Assembly (NCBI RefSeq): GCF_018275325.1
Contig: NZ_JAGVQR010000003.1
Coordinates: forward strand, 310,001 to 374,000
Source: Nocardioides palaemonis
Lineage (GTDB): Bacteria; Actinomycetota; Actinomycetes; Propionibacteriales; Nocardioidaceae
Direction of reading: 5' to 3'
Length of the DNA stretch: 64,000 nucleotides
Within the stretch, counting starts at the first letter, position 1, and each line of letters opens with the position of its first letter. Shown piece by piece: positions 49,035 through 59,117 of the stretch. A program made the translations under genes and the position numbers. The notes beneath the pieces are model-generated. The model searched no databases and was not told the origin of the DNA. It saw only the letters and a program-made list of their open reading frames with translations.

Positions 49035-50426
49035 GTGAGCGCACGCTCCCCGCACGCCGACCTGACCGTCGTGCCCATCGACACCCCGACGCTGGGCGAT
49101 CGCAGCTATCTGGTGCACGACGGCGAGGTCGCCCTCGTCGTCGACCCCCAGCGCGACATCGACCGTGTGCTGGACCTGCTCGACGCCCACGGCGTGCGCC
49201 TCACGCACGTCTTCGAGACCCACATCCACAACGACTACGTCACCGGTGGCCTCGCACTCGCGCGGCGCACCGGTGCCCAGTACCTCGTCAACGGCGAGGA
49301 CGACGTCTCCTTCGACCGCTCCCCCGTGGCGGACGGCGATGTCGTCGAGGTGGGTGGACGGATGCGCGTCACCGCGCTGGCGACCCCCGGCCACACGTTC
49401 ACCCACCTCTCCTACGTCCTGGCCGACGGCGCCACGGGCGAGCAGGTCGCCGTGTTCACGGGAGGCTCGCTCCTGTTCGGGTCGACCGGTCGACCCGACC
49501 TGCTGGGCGCGGAGCACACCGACGACCTGGTCCGTCACCAGCACGCGTCCGCCCACCGGCTCGCCACGCTGCTGCCCGACGACGCCGCGGTGCTGCCGAC
49601 CCACGGCTTCGGCTCGTTCTGCTCCGCCACCCAGTCCGACGCCACTGCCTCCACCATCGGACGGGAGAAGGCGTCGAACCCCGTCCTCACCCAGGACGAG
49701 CAGACCTACGTCGACGAGCTGCTGGCCGGGCTCGGCGCCCACCCGGCCTACTACGCGCACATGGCTCCCGCGAACCTCGCCGGCCCGTCCGAGCCCGACC
49801 TGACACCGCCTGCCGAGGCCGACGCCGCGGAGCTGCGGCGGCGCATCGAGGCCGGCGAGTGGGTCGTCGACCTGCGCGACCGCACCGCGTTCGCCGCGGG
49901 TCACGCCCCGGGCACGCTCAACTTCGGCCTCGACGGCGGGTTCGCGACCTACCTCGGCTGGCTGATCACCTGGGGCACCCCCGTGACGCTGCTCGGCCGG
50001 AGCGCCGACGACGTCGCCGAGGCCCAGCGCGAGCTCGTGCGCATCGGCATCGACCGTCCCGCGGCCCACGCCACGGGCGGGCCCGAGGACTGGTCCGACC
50101 GCGCACTGGGCTCCTTCCCCACCGCCACCTTCGCCGACCTCGCCCAGGTGCGTCACCACCGCGAGGTCGTCGTCCTCGACGTGCGCCGCGCCGACGAGCA
50201 CGACGGCGCCCACGTCGCCGGCGCGGTCAACGTCCCGGTCCACGAGCTCCCCCGGCGCCTGGCCGACGTCCCGGCCGGCGAGGTCTGGGTGCACTGCGCC
50301 GGCGGCTACCGCGCCTCCGTCGCCGCGTCGTTCCTCGCCGCGGCCGGACGCACCCTCGTCGCGGTCGACGACGCCTTCGACCAGGCCGGTCCGGCCGGGC
50401 TGCCGGTCGTCGGCCCCGACGCCTGA
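49035..50426 (+). CDS. Persulfide dioxygenase (MBL fold) with two rhodanese domains
   Basis: Protein of 463 residues; GTG at 49035 has GAAGGAGG upstream. The metallo-beta-lactamase part (1-240) has ETHIHNDYVTGG, the ETHE1/PDO signature, and PGHTFTHLSY and LPTHGFGSFC. The first rhodanese domain (about 255-345) lacks an active-site Cys (PVTLLGRSADD); the second (about 370-455) has it in VHCAGGYRASVA. Such fusions oxidise glutathione persulfide to sulfite and transfer sulfur to thiosulfate. Divergent from the CstR-like and thioredoxin genes over three operators. Confidence 0.92.
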   Translation: MSARSPHADLTVVPIDTPTLGDRSYLVHDGEVALVVDPQRDIDRVLDLLDAHGVRLTHVFETHIHNDYVTGGLALARRTGAQYLVNGEDDVSFDRSPVADGDVVEVGGRMRVTALATPGHTFTHLSYVLADGATGEQVAVFTGGSLLFGSTGRPDLLGAEHTDDLVRHQHASAHRLATLLPDDAAVLPTHGFGSFCSATQSDATASTIGREKASNPVLTQDEQTYVDELLAGLGAHPAYYAHMAPANLAGPSEPDLTPPAEADAAELRRRIEAGEWVVDLRDRTAFAAGHAPGTLNFGLDGGFATYLGWLITWGTPVTLLGRSADDVAEAQRELVRIGIDRPAAHATGGPEDWSDRALGSFPTATFADLAQVRHHREVVVLDVRRADEHDGAHVAGAVNVPVHELPRRLADVPAGEVWVHCAGGYRASVAASFLAAAGRTLVAVDDAFDQAGPAGLPVVGPDA

Positions 50427-50486
50427 CCCCACCCACCACCTCCTTCCCACCATCCCCACCCCCTCCACACAGAGACGAGTCATCGC

Positions 50487-52664
50487 ATGACGTCGACGGC
50501 CACCCGCCGCCACGCCCCGCCCGCCCCCGACCCCGACCCGTACGGCATCGGCCACCGACCCGGCCCGCTGGGCCGCCTCGGCCTGTGGGTGACCGACCAC
50601 CGCAGGGCCACCGCGCTGGTCTGGGTGCTCCTCGTGATCGGCCTCGGCGCCTTCGCGCCGAAGGTCGAGGCCAGCCTGTCCGGCGCCGGGTGGCAGGCCG
50701 ACGGGTCCGAGTCCGTCGCCGTCCGCGAGCTCGCCACCGAGAGCTTCGGCGGCAACGCCAGCTCCGCCATCCAGGTCGTCGTGCACAGCACCGACGGCCC
50801 GGTGACCGAGGGCCGCGGCGGTGACGTCCTCGACGAGGCCACGCGCATCCTCGAGGCCGACCCCCGGATCGCCGAGGTCATCGCCCCGCAGCCCGGTGCC
50901 ACGCTCAGCCGGGACGGCGAGACAGCCGTCGTCCTCGCCGGCGCCGGCGCGGACCCCAACGAGATGGTCCGGGTCGCCGACGACCTCAAGGGCGAGCTCG
51001 AGGCACTCTCGGGTGACGGCGTCGAGGTCAACCCCACCGGAGCCTCGCTCCTGTGGTCGGACTTCAACGAGGCCAACCTCGACGCGATGCTGAAGTCCGA
51101 GATGATGTCGTGGCCGGTGACCCTGGCCATCCTCGTGCTCGCGTTCGGCGCCCTGGTCGCCGCCGGCCTCCCGCTCATCCTGACGCTTGCCGGGCTGGTG
51201 GCCTCCGCCGGCTCCCTGGTGCTGATCAACGAGCTCGTCCCGGTCTCCATCTGGGCGATGAACTTCGCGATGATGTTCGCCCTCGCGCTCGGCATCGACT
51301 ACGCGCTCTTCCTCGTCGTCCGGTTCCGCGCCGCCCGCATGGGTCACCACGAGACGCCGCGCCAGGCCATCGCCGAGACCATGGACACCGCCGGAAAGGC
51401 GGTCCTCCTCTCCGGCGCGACGGTGCTGGTCTCGCTGTCCGCGGTGATGCTCGTACCGTCACCGGCCTTCAGGTCGATGGCCGGCGGCATCATGCTGGCC
51501 GTCGTCTTCGTCCTCGCGGCGACCTTGACGCTGCTGCCGCTCGTGCTGTTCAGCCTCGACGGCCGGATCAACAAGGGCGCGCTGCGATGGGTCCACACCG
51601 GCGAGCACCGCTCGCCGAGGTTCGCCGCCTGGGGCGAGCGCCTCTGGCGGCGCCCCGTCGCCTTCGGGCTCGCCTCCCTCGTCGTGCTCCTCGCCCTCGC
51701 CGCTCCCGTCCTCGGCCTGCGGACCGCGATGCCGTCGATCCAGGTCCTGCCCGCGGACGCCAGCGCCCGCGTCGGCTACGACCAGGTCAAGGACGCGTTC
51801 GGCGACGGCGCGCCCGGCACGCTCCAGGTCGTCGCGGACGCCGCGGACGCCGAGACCACCGCGGCGGCCCTGGCCGACGACCCCGGCATCGCCGGGGTGA
51901 TGCCGCCCCAGCCGTCGGCCGACGACTCGGGCTGGGTCCTCCTGCAGGCCGTGCCGACGTTCGACCCGTCCGACCCGGCCCTCGCCGACACGGTCGACCG
52001 GCTGCGCGCCGACCTGCCCGGCAGCGCCCTCGTGGGCGGCGCCGCGGTCGAGAACCTCGACCTCAAGGCCCAGCTCGACGACTCGACGCCGCTCGTCATC
52101 GGGGTCGTCCTCGCCCTCGGGTTCCTGCTGCTGCTGGTCGCGCTCCAGGCCCCGCTCATCTCGCTGCTCGGCACGCTCGCCAGCCTGCTGTCGACGGCCG
52201 CCGCGTTCGGGGTCGCCCGCCTGGTGTTCCAGGACGGGCACGGCTCGGACCTCCTCGGTTTCGAGCACCAGGGCTTCCTCGACGCGTGGGCGCCGGTGTT
52301 CTTCTTCGCGATGATCTTCGCCATCGCGATGGACTACACGGTGTTCCTCCTCGCCTCCGCCAAGGAGCACTTCGAGAAGTCCGGGGACGCCAGGGAGGCG
52401 ATGGTCGGGTCCCTCGCCCACTCGGGGCGGGTCATCTTCGCCGCCGGTGCCGTCATGGTCGCGGTGTTCTTCACCTTCGCCCTGTCCGGGCCGCTGCCGC
52501 CCAAGGAGATGGGCATCGTGCTCGGCGTGGCCGTCCTCCTCGACGCGTTCCTCGTCCGGCTCGTCCTGCTCCCCGTGATGCTCCGCCTCACCGGACGTGC
52601 CGCCTGGTGGACTCCGCGCTGGCTGACCCGCGTGCTGCCGCGCATCACCTTCTCGCACGGCTGA
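50487..52664 (+). CDS. MMPL family RND-type transporter
   Basis: Protein of 725 residues with two homologous halves of six helices, each with a large extracellular loop. RND/MMPL motifs: GIDYALFLVVRFRAARMGHHETPRQAIAETMDTAGKAVLLSGATV in the first half and AMDYTVFLLASAKEHFEKSGDAREAM in the second; the Asp-Tyr pairs are the proton relay. It starts 60 bases after the dioxygenase and may be part of the same transcript. MMPL proteins export lipids, siderophores or other hydrophobic compounds; cargo here is unknown. Confidence 0.92.
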   Translation: MTSTATRRHAPPAPDPDPYGIGHRPGPLGRLGLWVTDHRRATALVWVLLVIGLGAFAPKVEASLSGAGWQADGSESVAVRELATESFGGNASSAIQVVVHSTDGPVTEGRGGDVLDEATRILEADPRIAEVIAPQPGATLSRDGETAVVLAGAGADPNEMVRVADDLKGELEALSGDGVEVNPTGASLLWSDFNEANLDAMLKSEMMSWPVTLAILVLAFGALVAAGLPLILTLAGLVASAGSLVLINELVPVSIWAMNFAMMFALALGIDYALFLVVRFRAARMGHHETPRQAIAETMDTAGKAVLLSGATVLVSLSAVMLVPSPAFRSMAGGIMLAVVFVLAATLTLLPLVLFSLDGRINKGALRWVHTGEHRSPRFAAWGERLWRRPVAFGLASLVVLLALAAPVLGLRTAMPSIQVLPADASARVGYDQVKDAFGDGAPGTLQVVADAADAETTAAALADDPGIAGVMPPQPSADDSGWVLLQAVPTFDPSDPALADTVDRLRADLPGSALVGGAAVENLDLKAQLDDSTPLVIGVVLALGFLLLLVALQAPLISLLGTLASLLSTAAAFGVARLVFQDGHGSDLLGFEHQGFLDAWAPVFFFAMIFAIAMDYTVFLLASAKEHFEKSGDAREAMVGSLAHSGRVIFAAGAVMVAVFFTFALSGPLPPKEMGIVLGVAVLLDAFLVRLVLLPVMLRLTGRAAWWTPRWLTRVLPRITFSHG

Positions 52665-52750
52665 CGCCGGCGCGGCGCAGGTCAGGGCGTGCCGTCCCGC
52701 GGCACGCCCTGACTACGCTGGTCGGGCCACCCCGGCCCAGGAGGACACCG

Positions 52751-53359
52751 ATGCCCGTCACCCGAGGATTCCAGCGCCGCCGCCCCGAGCCCGACCGCGG
52801 CCGCCTCCCACCCGGGCAGTACGACACGGGCTCCTCGTGGCCGGTGCTCACCGCCGAGGCGACGCCGCACCAGCCCGCCGAGGAGTGGCAGCTGGGCGTC
52901 GACGGCCTGGTCGAGGCACCCCACACCTGGACCTGGTCGGAGCTGCACGCCTTCGAGGGCTCGACCTACTTCGGCGACATCCACTGCGTGACGACGTGGT
53001 CGAAGTTCGACATGACCTTCACCGGGATCAGCGTGGACGACCTGCTCGCGGTCGCCCGGCCGACCTCGGAGGCCGCGTTCGTGATGGCCCACTCCGTCAC
53101 CGGCTACACCACCAACCTGCCGCTGGCCGACGTCACCGGCGGCAAGGCGTGGATCGTGTGGAGCGTCGACGGCAAGCCGCTCCCCCGCCAGCACGGCGGT
53201 CCGGTCCGGCTGCTGGTGCCGCACCTGTACTTCTGGAAGTCCGCGAAGTGGGTCTCCCGGCTCGAGCTGATGGCCGAGGACCGGCCGGGCTTCTGGGAGC
53301 AGAACGGCTACCACGACCGCGGCGATCCGTGGCTCGAGCAGCGCTACCAGGGCGACTGA
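52751..53359 (+). CDS. Molybdopterin-dependent oxidoreductase (sulfite oxidase-fold)
   Basis: Protein of 202 residues with the molybdopterin-binding fold and the molybdenum-ligand Cys in FGDIHCVTTWSKFDMTFTG. AHSVTGYTTNLPLADVTGGKAWIVWSVDGKPLPRQHGGPVRLLVPHLYFWKSAKWVSRLEL is the conserved second half. No signal peptide is visible, so the enzyme is probably cytoplasmic; it is not MsrP, which is exported. The stop is one base before the ferredoxin-reductase GTG, so the two form a redox pair. Confidence 0.88.
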   Translation: MPVTRGFQRRRPEPDRGRLPPGQYDTGSSWPVLTAEATPHQPAEEWQLGVDGLVEAPHTWTWSELHAFEGSTYFGDIHCVTTWSKFDMTFTGISVDDLLAVARPTSEAAFVMAHSVTGYTTNLPLADVTGGKAWIVWSVDGKPLPRQHGGPVRLLVPHLYFWKSAKWVSRLELMAEDRPGFWEQNGYHDRGDPWLEQRYQGD

Positions 53360-53360
53360 C

Positions 53361-54062
53361 GTGGCGCCCGCACCGCTCGCCGCCTGGACCGACGGGCGGA
53401 TCATCGAGCTGGACCACCCGACCCCGACGACCGTCCGGTTGCGGATGCACGTCGACGACCGCCCGCGCCACCTCCCCGGCCAGCACTACCTCATCCGGCT
53501 CCGCGCCCCCGACGACTACACCGCCCAGCGCTCGTACTCCCTCGCCTCCGACAGCGACGACCCGCTGCTGGAGTTCCTCGTCGAGCGCCAGCCCGACGGC
53601 GAGGTCTCGGAGTTCCTCGCCGACGTGGCCGAGGTCGGCGACGTGCTCGAGCTGCGCGGCCCGATCGGTCGCTGGTTCGTCTGGGACACCACCACCCCCG
53701 TCCTGTGCCTGGTCGGCGGCACCGGCGTCGTCCCCGCCGTCGCGATGGCGCGCACCGCCCGACGGCTCGGCCGCCCCGACCTGGTGCGCGTCGCTGCGGT
53801 CGGCCGCGGCCCCGACGACCTGCCGTACGCCCGCGAGCTCGAGAAGCACGGCGCCGCCTTCGCCTGGACCCGCACGGAGGCCGACGGACGGCCCGCCGGC
53901 GCCTTCACGCGCGACGAGCTCGAGCCGCTCCTCGACGGCGTCGAGCTCGCCTTCGCCTGCGGCTCGGCCCGATTCGCGTCCTACGCCGAGGAGCTGCTGC
54001 TCGCGGCGGGTGTCGACGCCGGGGCGATCCGGGTGGAGCGCTTCGGGCCGACCGGAGGCTGA
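53361..54062 (+). CDS. Ferredoxin reductase-like FAD/NAD oxidoreductase
   Basis: Protein of 233 residues from a GTG, without a 2Fe-2S domain. FAD motif QRSYSLASDSDD (RxYSxAS) and NAD motif VLCLVGGTGVVPAVAMART are present, and the end AFACGSARFASYAEELLLAAGVDAGAIRVERFGPTG is the C-terminal strand of this fold. It directly follows the molybdopterin enzyme and could pass electrons to or from it. Confidence 0.9.
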   Translation: MAPAPLAAWTDGRIIELDHPTPTTVRLRMHVDDRPRHLPGQHYLIRLRAPDDYTAQRSYSLASDSDDPLLEFLVERQPDGEVSEFLADVAEVGDVLELRGPIGRWFVWDTTTPVLCLVGGTGVVPAVAMARTARRLGRPDLVRVAAVGRGPDDLPYARELEKHGAAFAWTRTEADGRPAGAFTRDELEPLLDGVELAFACGSARFASYAEELLLAAGVDAGAIRVERFGPTGG

Positions 54063-54085
54063 CCGGACAGGAAGAACGACGAAAG

Positions 54086-54107
54086 CCCGGACCATCTGGT
54101 CCGGGCC
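54086..54107. terminator. Strong intrinsic terminator at the chromosome/island boundary
   Basis: Perfect 10-bp stem GCCCGGACCA/TGGTCCGGGC with a two-base loop, flanked by AAA and TT, so it can stop transcription in both directions. It follows the ferredoxin reductase gene on the plus strand, and on the minus strand would end a tRNA gene whose 3' end appears beside it. Confidence 0.85.
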
Positions 54108-54118
54108 TTCGTACTTTG

Positions 54119-54130
54119 TAGCGGGGGCAT
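54119..54130 (-). other. tRNA 3'-end fragment, putative attachment site of the right-hand island
   Basis: GTAGCGGGGGCA on the plus strand reads TGCCCCCGCTAC on the minus strand, like the acceptor end of an initiator-Met-type tRNA. It is placed correctly relative to the terminator next to it, but no tRNA body follows; unrelated sequence starts at 54131. This is the expected scar when an element has integrated into a tRNA 3' end. The tRNA identity is recalled, not computed. Confidence 0.45.
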
Positions 54131-54321
54131 TGTTTGGTCCCGCGCACCTTGGCTTGTTTGGTCTGGTCATTCACGCTCACTTCCCTGGTCGTGCACCTGG
54201 TCGGACCCCATGTGGGAGGCTCACGCTGGCGCGACTTCACACAATCGATCCGACAATGAGGGTGCCTCCCGCGTGCGCTGTCGCAATGGTCTGAGCATCG
54301 TCCCCGTTGCGAGCAACGGCT
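54131..54321. other. Non-coding gap at the left end of the island
   Basis: About 190 bases with no convincing gene. It has lower GC and mixed short inverted repeats (for example GGGAGGC...GCCTCCC at about 54210-54270). No integrase is seen here. Confidence 0.5.
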
Positions 54322-54657
54322 CTACCACCTCTTGCTGAGCTGATCCCATGCGTCCGGCCATCCCGTCGCCGGCCCCTCCGGCACCACCCCGGACTCCGCG
54401 AACGCCCGACCACGAGCCGTCGCGGCGATCGGGCCGGTGGTGTACGGGTCGCAGTAGGTCGCGTCCGGGTTGTCGACCTCGCAGACCAGGCGCTCTCCAG
54501 CCAGCCATCCCATCAGGTTCGCAGACTCGGCCTCGTCCATGTCGATGGCGTCAGCCACCGTCAGCGCCGTCGGCTCGCCAGTGATGGCCTGAGCAAGCAG
54601 CTCCTGCACGAACAACCGGCCAACGACGTCCCAGCCGGGCTTCTCTCTGCGGGCCAC
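54322..54657 (-). CDS. Hypothetical protein, island-borne
   Basis: Protein of 111 residues, acidic, without membrane segments. It looks like a small helical/winged-helix-type protein (VADAIDMDEAESANLMGWLAGERLVCEVDNPDATYCDPYTTG). The start codon is one base after the stop of the gene at 54659, so both are one transcript. Not recognised. Confidence 0.6.
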   Translation of the reverse strand: MARREKPGWDVVGRLFVQELLAQAITGEPTALTVADAIDMDEAESANLMGWLAGERLVCEVDNPDATYCDPYTTGPIAATARGRAFAESGVVPEGPATGWPDAWDQLSKRW

Positions 54658-54658
54658 G

Positions 54659-54883
54659 TCAGACGGTGATGTTGTTCTGGTAGAGCACGTTCGCGGCCTG
54701 CTGTGCCTCTTGGTGGGCGTCTTCGGCCTCCTCCATCGCCGCGGCCGCCAGGCCCTCCACGGAAGACACTCGCGACGCGAGGGCCTGGAACGCCTTGGCC
54801 ATCTGGTCGTGCCACTGCTGGTGACGTCCCGCGTCGTTGTCGTCCACTTGAGCTGCGCATCCCGAACAGGTCCTCACGGACAT
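54659..54883 (-). CDS. Hypothetical protein with zinc-finger-like N-terminus
   Basis: About 74 residues from the ATG at 54883 (CGGAGGG upstream; an ATG at 54904 is possible). The N-terminus CSGCAAQVDDNDAGRHQQWHDQ has a Cys-x2-Cys and two His in zinc-finger spacing. A long helical coiled-coil-like part follows (AFQALASRVSSVEGLAAAAMEEAEDAHQEAQQAANVL). Not a recognised family. Cotranscribed with the gene at 54322. Confidence 0.6.
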   Translation of the reverse strand: MSVRTCSGCAAQVDDNDAGRHQQWHDQMAKAFQALASRVSSVEGLAAAAMEEAEDAHQEAQQAANVLYQNNITV

Positions 54884-54969
54884 GGTGATCGTTCCCTCCG
54901 TCATGGCCGACACCTGCTGTCCCGACCGTGCGGCGAACCTAGTCACAACCACCGACACCGGCCGCGGCG

Positions 54970-57900
54970 TCAGCCGGACGCGCGCTGATCCTCGGCGACC
55001 ACGAGTGCGGGCAGCGCGTCAACGATCTTCATCGTCTCGACGCTGACCGTGACCACCCGCGCGAGGAGGTCCAGGATGTAGCGCGGGTCGCCGACCTCTT
55101 TCGACCAGTCGTTTGGGTCGTTGACGATGCCGGACGGCTTGTCGGTCTTGACCCAGTAGCGGTCGATGACCCACTCGACGGCCGACCGCGCGCCGAGCTG
55201 GTAGCGGTACGCCTCCCCCGGGATGCCCGACAGGGTGATCCGGTCGTTGTAGTGGATGACCGTCCGGTCGTATCTCTCGCCCGCAGCCTTCTGCTCTGCC
55301 GAGGCCTTGCCGAAGGTCATCTTCTTCGCGCCCACGGCGTAGAAGTCGTAGGGGTCGCCGGCGGCCCCCACCTCGAGGCCGGCGAGCGGGTAGGGCTCCA
55401 CCGACTCGTAGCCGATGTGCAGGCCGCTCAGCACCCGCCCGGCCCCGGCGTATGCCCTCGCCTGCTCGGAGGTGGCCACGAGCGGGATGCGCGGGAGCAT
55501 CTTCTTCAGGTCGGCGGCGTAGCGCTCGCGGTAGTCCGGCGAGTGCAGCAGGCCGTAGACGTAGAAGAACACCTCGTCCTTGGTCCACGCGTCCCCGTAC
55601 GCCGCCTGCCAGCGCCGCAGAGCCTCGTCGGTGATGTTGTCCCTACGACGGTATCCATCGACCTCATCGACGTCCGCAGCTCCAAAGTCCAGTGCGCCTT
55701 CGTCTGCTACCGGCTCCCAGGTCCAGCGCGCGAAGTACTGCCCAGCGTTGGACCCGTACAGCGCTAGGTCGACGACCCCGTTGCTGGCGAAGGTCGAGAA
55801 GGGCTTCTCTGCGCCCGGGTTGAGTGCGTAGAAGCCTCGGTTGGGGTGGGAGGGAGTCGGGTAGACCCGCCTCATCGCGCCCTGGCGGTGAATCCAGCGA
55901 CGATCGGAGTAGACCCATGTCTTCTCGAACGGTCGGTACACAGCTCTGATGGTCGATCCTGGTTCGAGGTCGATCTTCTCGCCACGCTTCAGCCGAGACT
56001 CCAGCGATGACGACCACTTGATCCGCTCGGAGTCGTTGGTGCGCTCCCCTCCTAGCGCAGCTGCGTACGCGTCGACAGCGCGGGTCATGTTCCGCACGAT
56101 CTCGTCCCGACTTGCGTTGTAGACCCAGGCGTCACGGTTCGTTTGCAGACCGGGACCGTAGTCCGCAAAGACTGCTACCTCCGACGCGTCTCCGGCCGGC
56201 ATGAACGCGTTGAAGTCGTCAGCCCTCTGACTGACCCAGTCGCCATGCGCGTTGGGGGTCAGGACCACCCGTGCAAGGCCCTCCAAGGTCTGGGCAGCTT
56301 CGACCTTCGCGAGCTTCTCCTCGCGGGTGAGGTAGTCGCCGATGTCGGTGTAGTGCACCCGGGCCGGACCTGTGGCTCGGGGGTTCTTGACCAGCACCGT
56401 GACGGCGACGGTGGCGCGAGAGCCTCCGCCGAACACCTTGCCGCCCTCTCTGCGACTCTGCTCTCCGGCGGTGCGCTGGTTGCCGCGCAAGTTGAGGACA
56501 TGGATGGCGGAGAACTCCTCAGCCAAGCTGAGCCTCATACCGTCGGCGGTGTTGGCGTCGAGCCAGCCGCCGTTGGTCACGAAGGCGATGACGCCACGAT
56601 CTTGGATGCGTAGCGAGGCCCACTTGATGGCGCGGATGTAGGAGTCGTAGAGCGAGTTCTTGTTGGTCGCCGTTGAGCGGGCCGCGTAGGTGTCCCGGAT
56701 GGCCGCGTCGATGGTCGGGTAAGCCTGGTTGGCGTTGTCGTCGTTCGCGGAGTCCTGCCCCACCGAGTACGGCGGGTTGCCCACGATCACGGTGATGGGT
56801 AGGGCCCGCTGGCGGGCGATGCGCTCGTTGTTCTCTGGGAAGATGTGGAGGTCGTCGCGGTCGCCGTCCTCGTAGGACTGGAAGGTGTCGGTGAGGACGA
56901 GCCCGGGGAAGGGCTCGTAGGTCGGCACGGCGTCGCCGTAGTCGTCTTGCTCCTCCCCCAGCACCGGGGCGAGCTCGCGGCGGATGTCGGCGTAGATCGT
57001 CTCGATGTTCACGGCCGCGATGTAGTAGGCCAAGAGCACCATCTCGTTGGCGTGGAGCTCGTAGGCGTACTTGCGGGCGAGGTCGTGGGGCTCGATGAGG
57101 TCGGACATCAGCAGCCGGGTGAGGAACGTGCCGGTGCCGGCGAAGCCATCGAGAACATGAACGCCGCGGTCGGTGAGGCCTTGGCCGAACTCGGCACGGA
57201 GGACCTGGTCGGCGGACTGCAGGATGAAGTCGACGATCTCGACGGGCGTGTAGACGATGCCGAGCCGGTCGACTGTGCGCGAGAAGGCGGCGGAGAAGAA
57301 GCGGTCGTAGAGCTCGACGATGACGCGCTGCTTGGCGTGGGCGTTGTCCAGGCCGTCGGCGCGTCGGCGTACGGAGTCGTAGAAGCGGTCGAGCTTCGAC
57401 GTTCGGCTGCGAGGTTGTGCTCGTCGAGGGAGGCGAGCATGAGCTCCATGGTCCGGGCAACGGGGTTGTGCGCGGTGAAGTCGAAGTCGTCGAAGAGGAC
57501 CTCGAAGATGGGTCGGGTGATGAGGTGCTGGGCGAGCATCTCGATGGCCTCGTCGCGGGTGATGCCCTCGTTGAGGTTGCCGCGGAGGCCGGCGAGGAAC
57601 TCCTCGAACTCCTTGGCGGGGTTGGACTCGGGATCCTTCAGGAGGCCGTTGATGCGGGTGATGTGGGCTTGCGCGATGTCGGCGACGTCCTTGGCCCAGG
57701 TCTCCCAGTACTTCCGCTCGCCGACCTTCTGCACGATGCGGGCGTACATGGCGTCGCGGAAGCCGTCGAAGCCGTAGTCGAGGGCGAGCTGCTCGCTCTC
57801 GGGCTCTGCCGACTGCTCGGCACGGCCGGGACGCGGGGTGACGTCGATGATGCTGAGCCGGTCGGGCTTGCGCTTGTTGAGCTCGATCTGGTTGATCATC

Positions 57901-59117
57901 GCGTGAAAGCGCTCGTCGTGGGAGCGCAGGGCCTGGAGGACCTGCCACACGACCTTGTAGCGCTCGTTGTCCCGCAGTGCCTCCTCCGGCGCGACGCCGG
58001 AGGGCACAACGATCGGCAGGACGATGTAGCCGAGCTGCTTCCCCGGCGCCTTGCGCATGACCCGGCCGACGGACTGGACGACGTCGACCTGTGAGCCGCG
58101 AGGCGTCAGGAAGAGCACCGCGTCCAGCGCGGGTACGTCGACGCCCTCGGAGAGGCAGCGGGCGTTGGTGAGGACCCGGCAGGCGTCGGCGGGCGGCTCC
58201 TCCTTGAGCCAGGCGAGGTGGGTGTTGCGCTCGTGGATGCCCATGGTGCCGTCGACGTGGCGGGCCTCGACGCGCAGGTCGGCGCGGTCGTCGGTCTCGT
58301 CCTGCCGGGCGCGGTCCACCATGACCGGGAAGGAGCCGGCCGCGAGCTTCGAGGCCTTGATGTCCTTCGCGAAGGCGACAGCGCGCCGCATCGGGGCTTC
58401 ATCGCCGGCGACGTCCGCAGGGCCGAAGTGCTTGCGCAGACCGTTCCAGCAGCCTATGAGCTTGGCGGCGTCGCCGAGGGCGATCTCGCCGGACTGAGCC
58501 ATGGCGGACTGGAAGTGCTCGGCGACGTAGGACTCGTCCACGGAGAGGACGAGCACCTTGTAGTCGGTGAGCAGGTCGGCCTCGACGGCGTCGCCGAAGC
58601 CGAGCCGGTGCAGCTCGGGGCCGAAGATCGTCTCGTCGCTCATGTCGGCGAGGAGGGCTTCGGCGTCGGTGGCCTTCTTGCGGATGGCGTCGCCGAAGAC
58701 GCGGGGTGTGGCGGTCATGTAGAGCCGTCGGTCGGCCTTGAGGTAGTCGCCGTCGTGGACCTTGACGAAGTGGGACTCGTCCTGTCCGGCGAGGGTGACG
58801 CCAGTGGTGCGGTGGGCTTCGTCGCAGATGACGAGGTCGAAGCCGGGTACGCCGAGCCGCTGCGCCTCGGCGACGACGTCGATGGACTGGTAGGTCGCGA
58901 AGACGACGGTCATCCGCGGGGACGAGTGGCGTCCGACGCCCATCCGTGCGGCGAGGGTCGCGGCGTTCGTGGTGGCAGGCTCGGTCAGGTCGACGGTGGA
59001 GAGGTCGGCGTCGTCGGAGGTCTTGCGCCCCACCCTGACATCGGAGCAGACGGCGAAGGGGCGGCCAGGTGTCGGTGACGTCGTTGCCCCACATGGCCGT
59101 TGTCGCCACCAAGCCGG
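54970..59117 (-). pseudogene. Type ISP restriction-modification enzyme, N-truncated and frameshifted
   Basis: Remnant of a single-polypeptide helicase-methylase of the LlaGI/LlaBIII kind. The helicase half starts at RPFAVCSDVRVGRKTSDD near 59060 and has motif II DLVICDEAHRTTG, III LYMTATPRVFG and VI VQSVGRVMRKAPGKQLG, but motif I and the upstream nuclease are gone. At about 57398-57404 the frame changes: one frame gives ASLDEHNLAAER, the next SKLDRFYDSVRRRADGLDNAHAKQRVIVELYDRFF. The methylase half has LDGFAGTGTFLTRLLM and the N6-adenine motif NPPYSVGQDSAN, then the target-recognition part to the stop at 54970. The joint with DinB at 59118 is in frame. Inactive by every sign. Confidence 0.8.
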
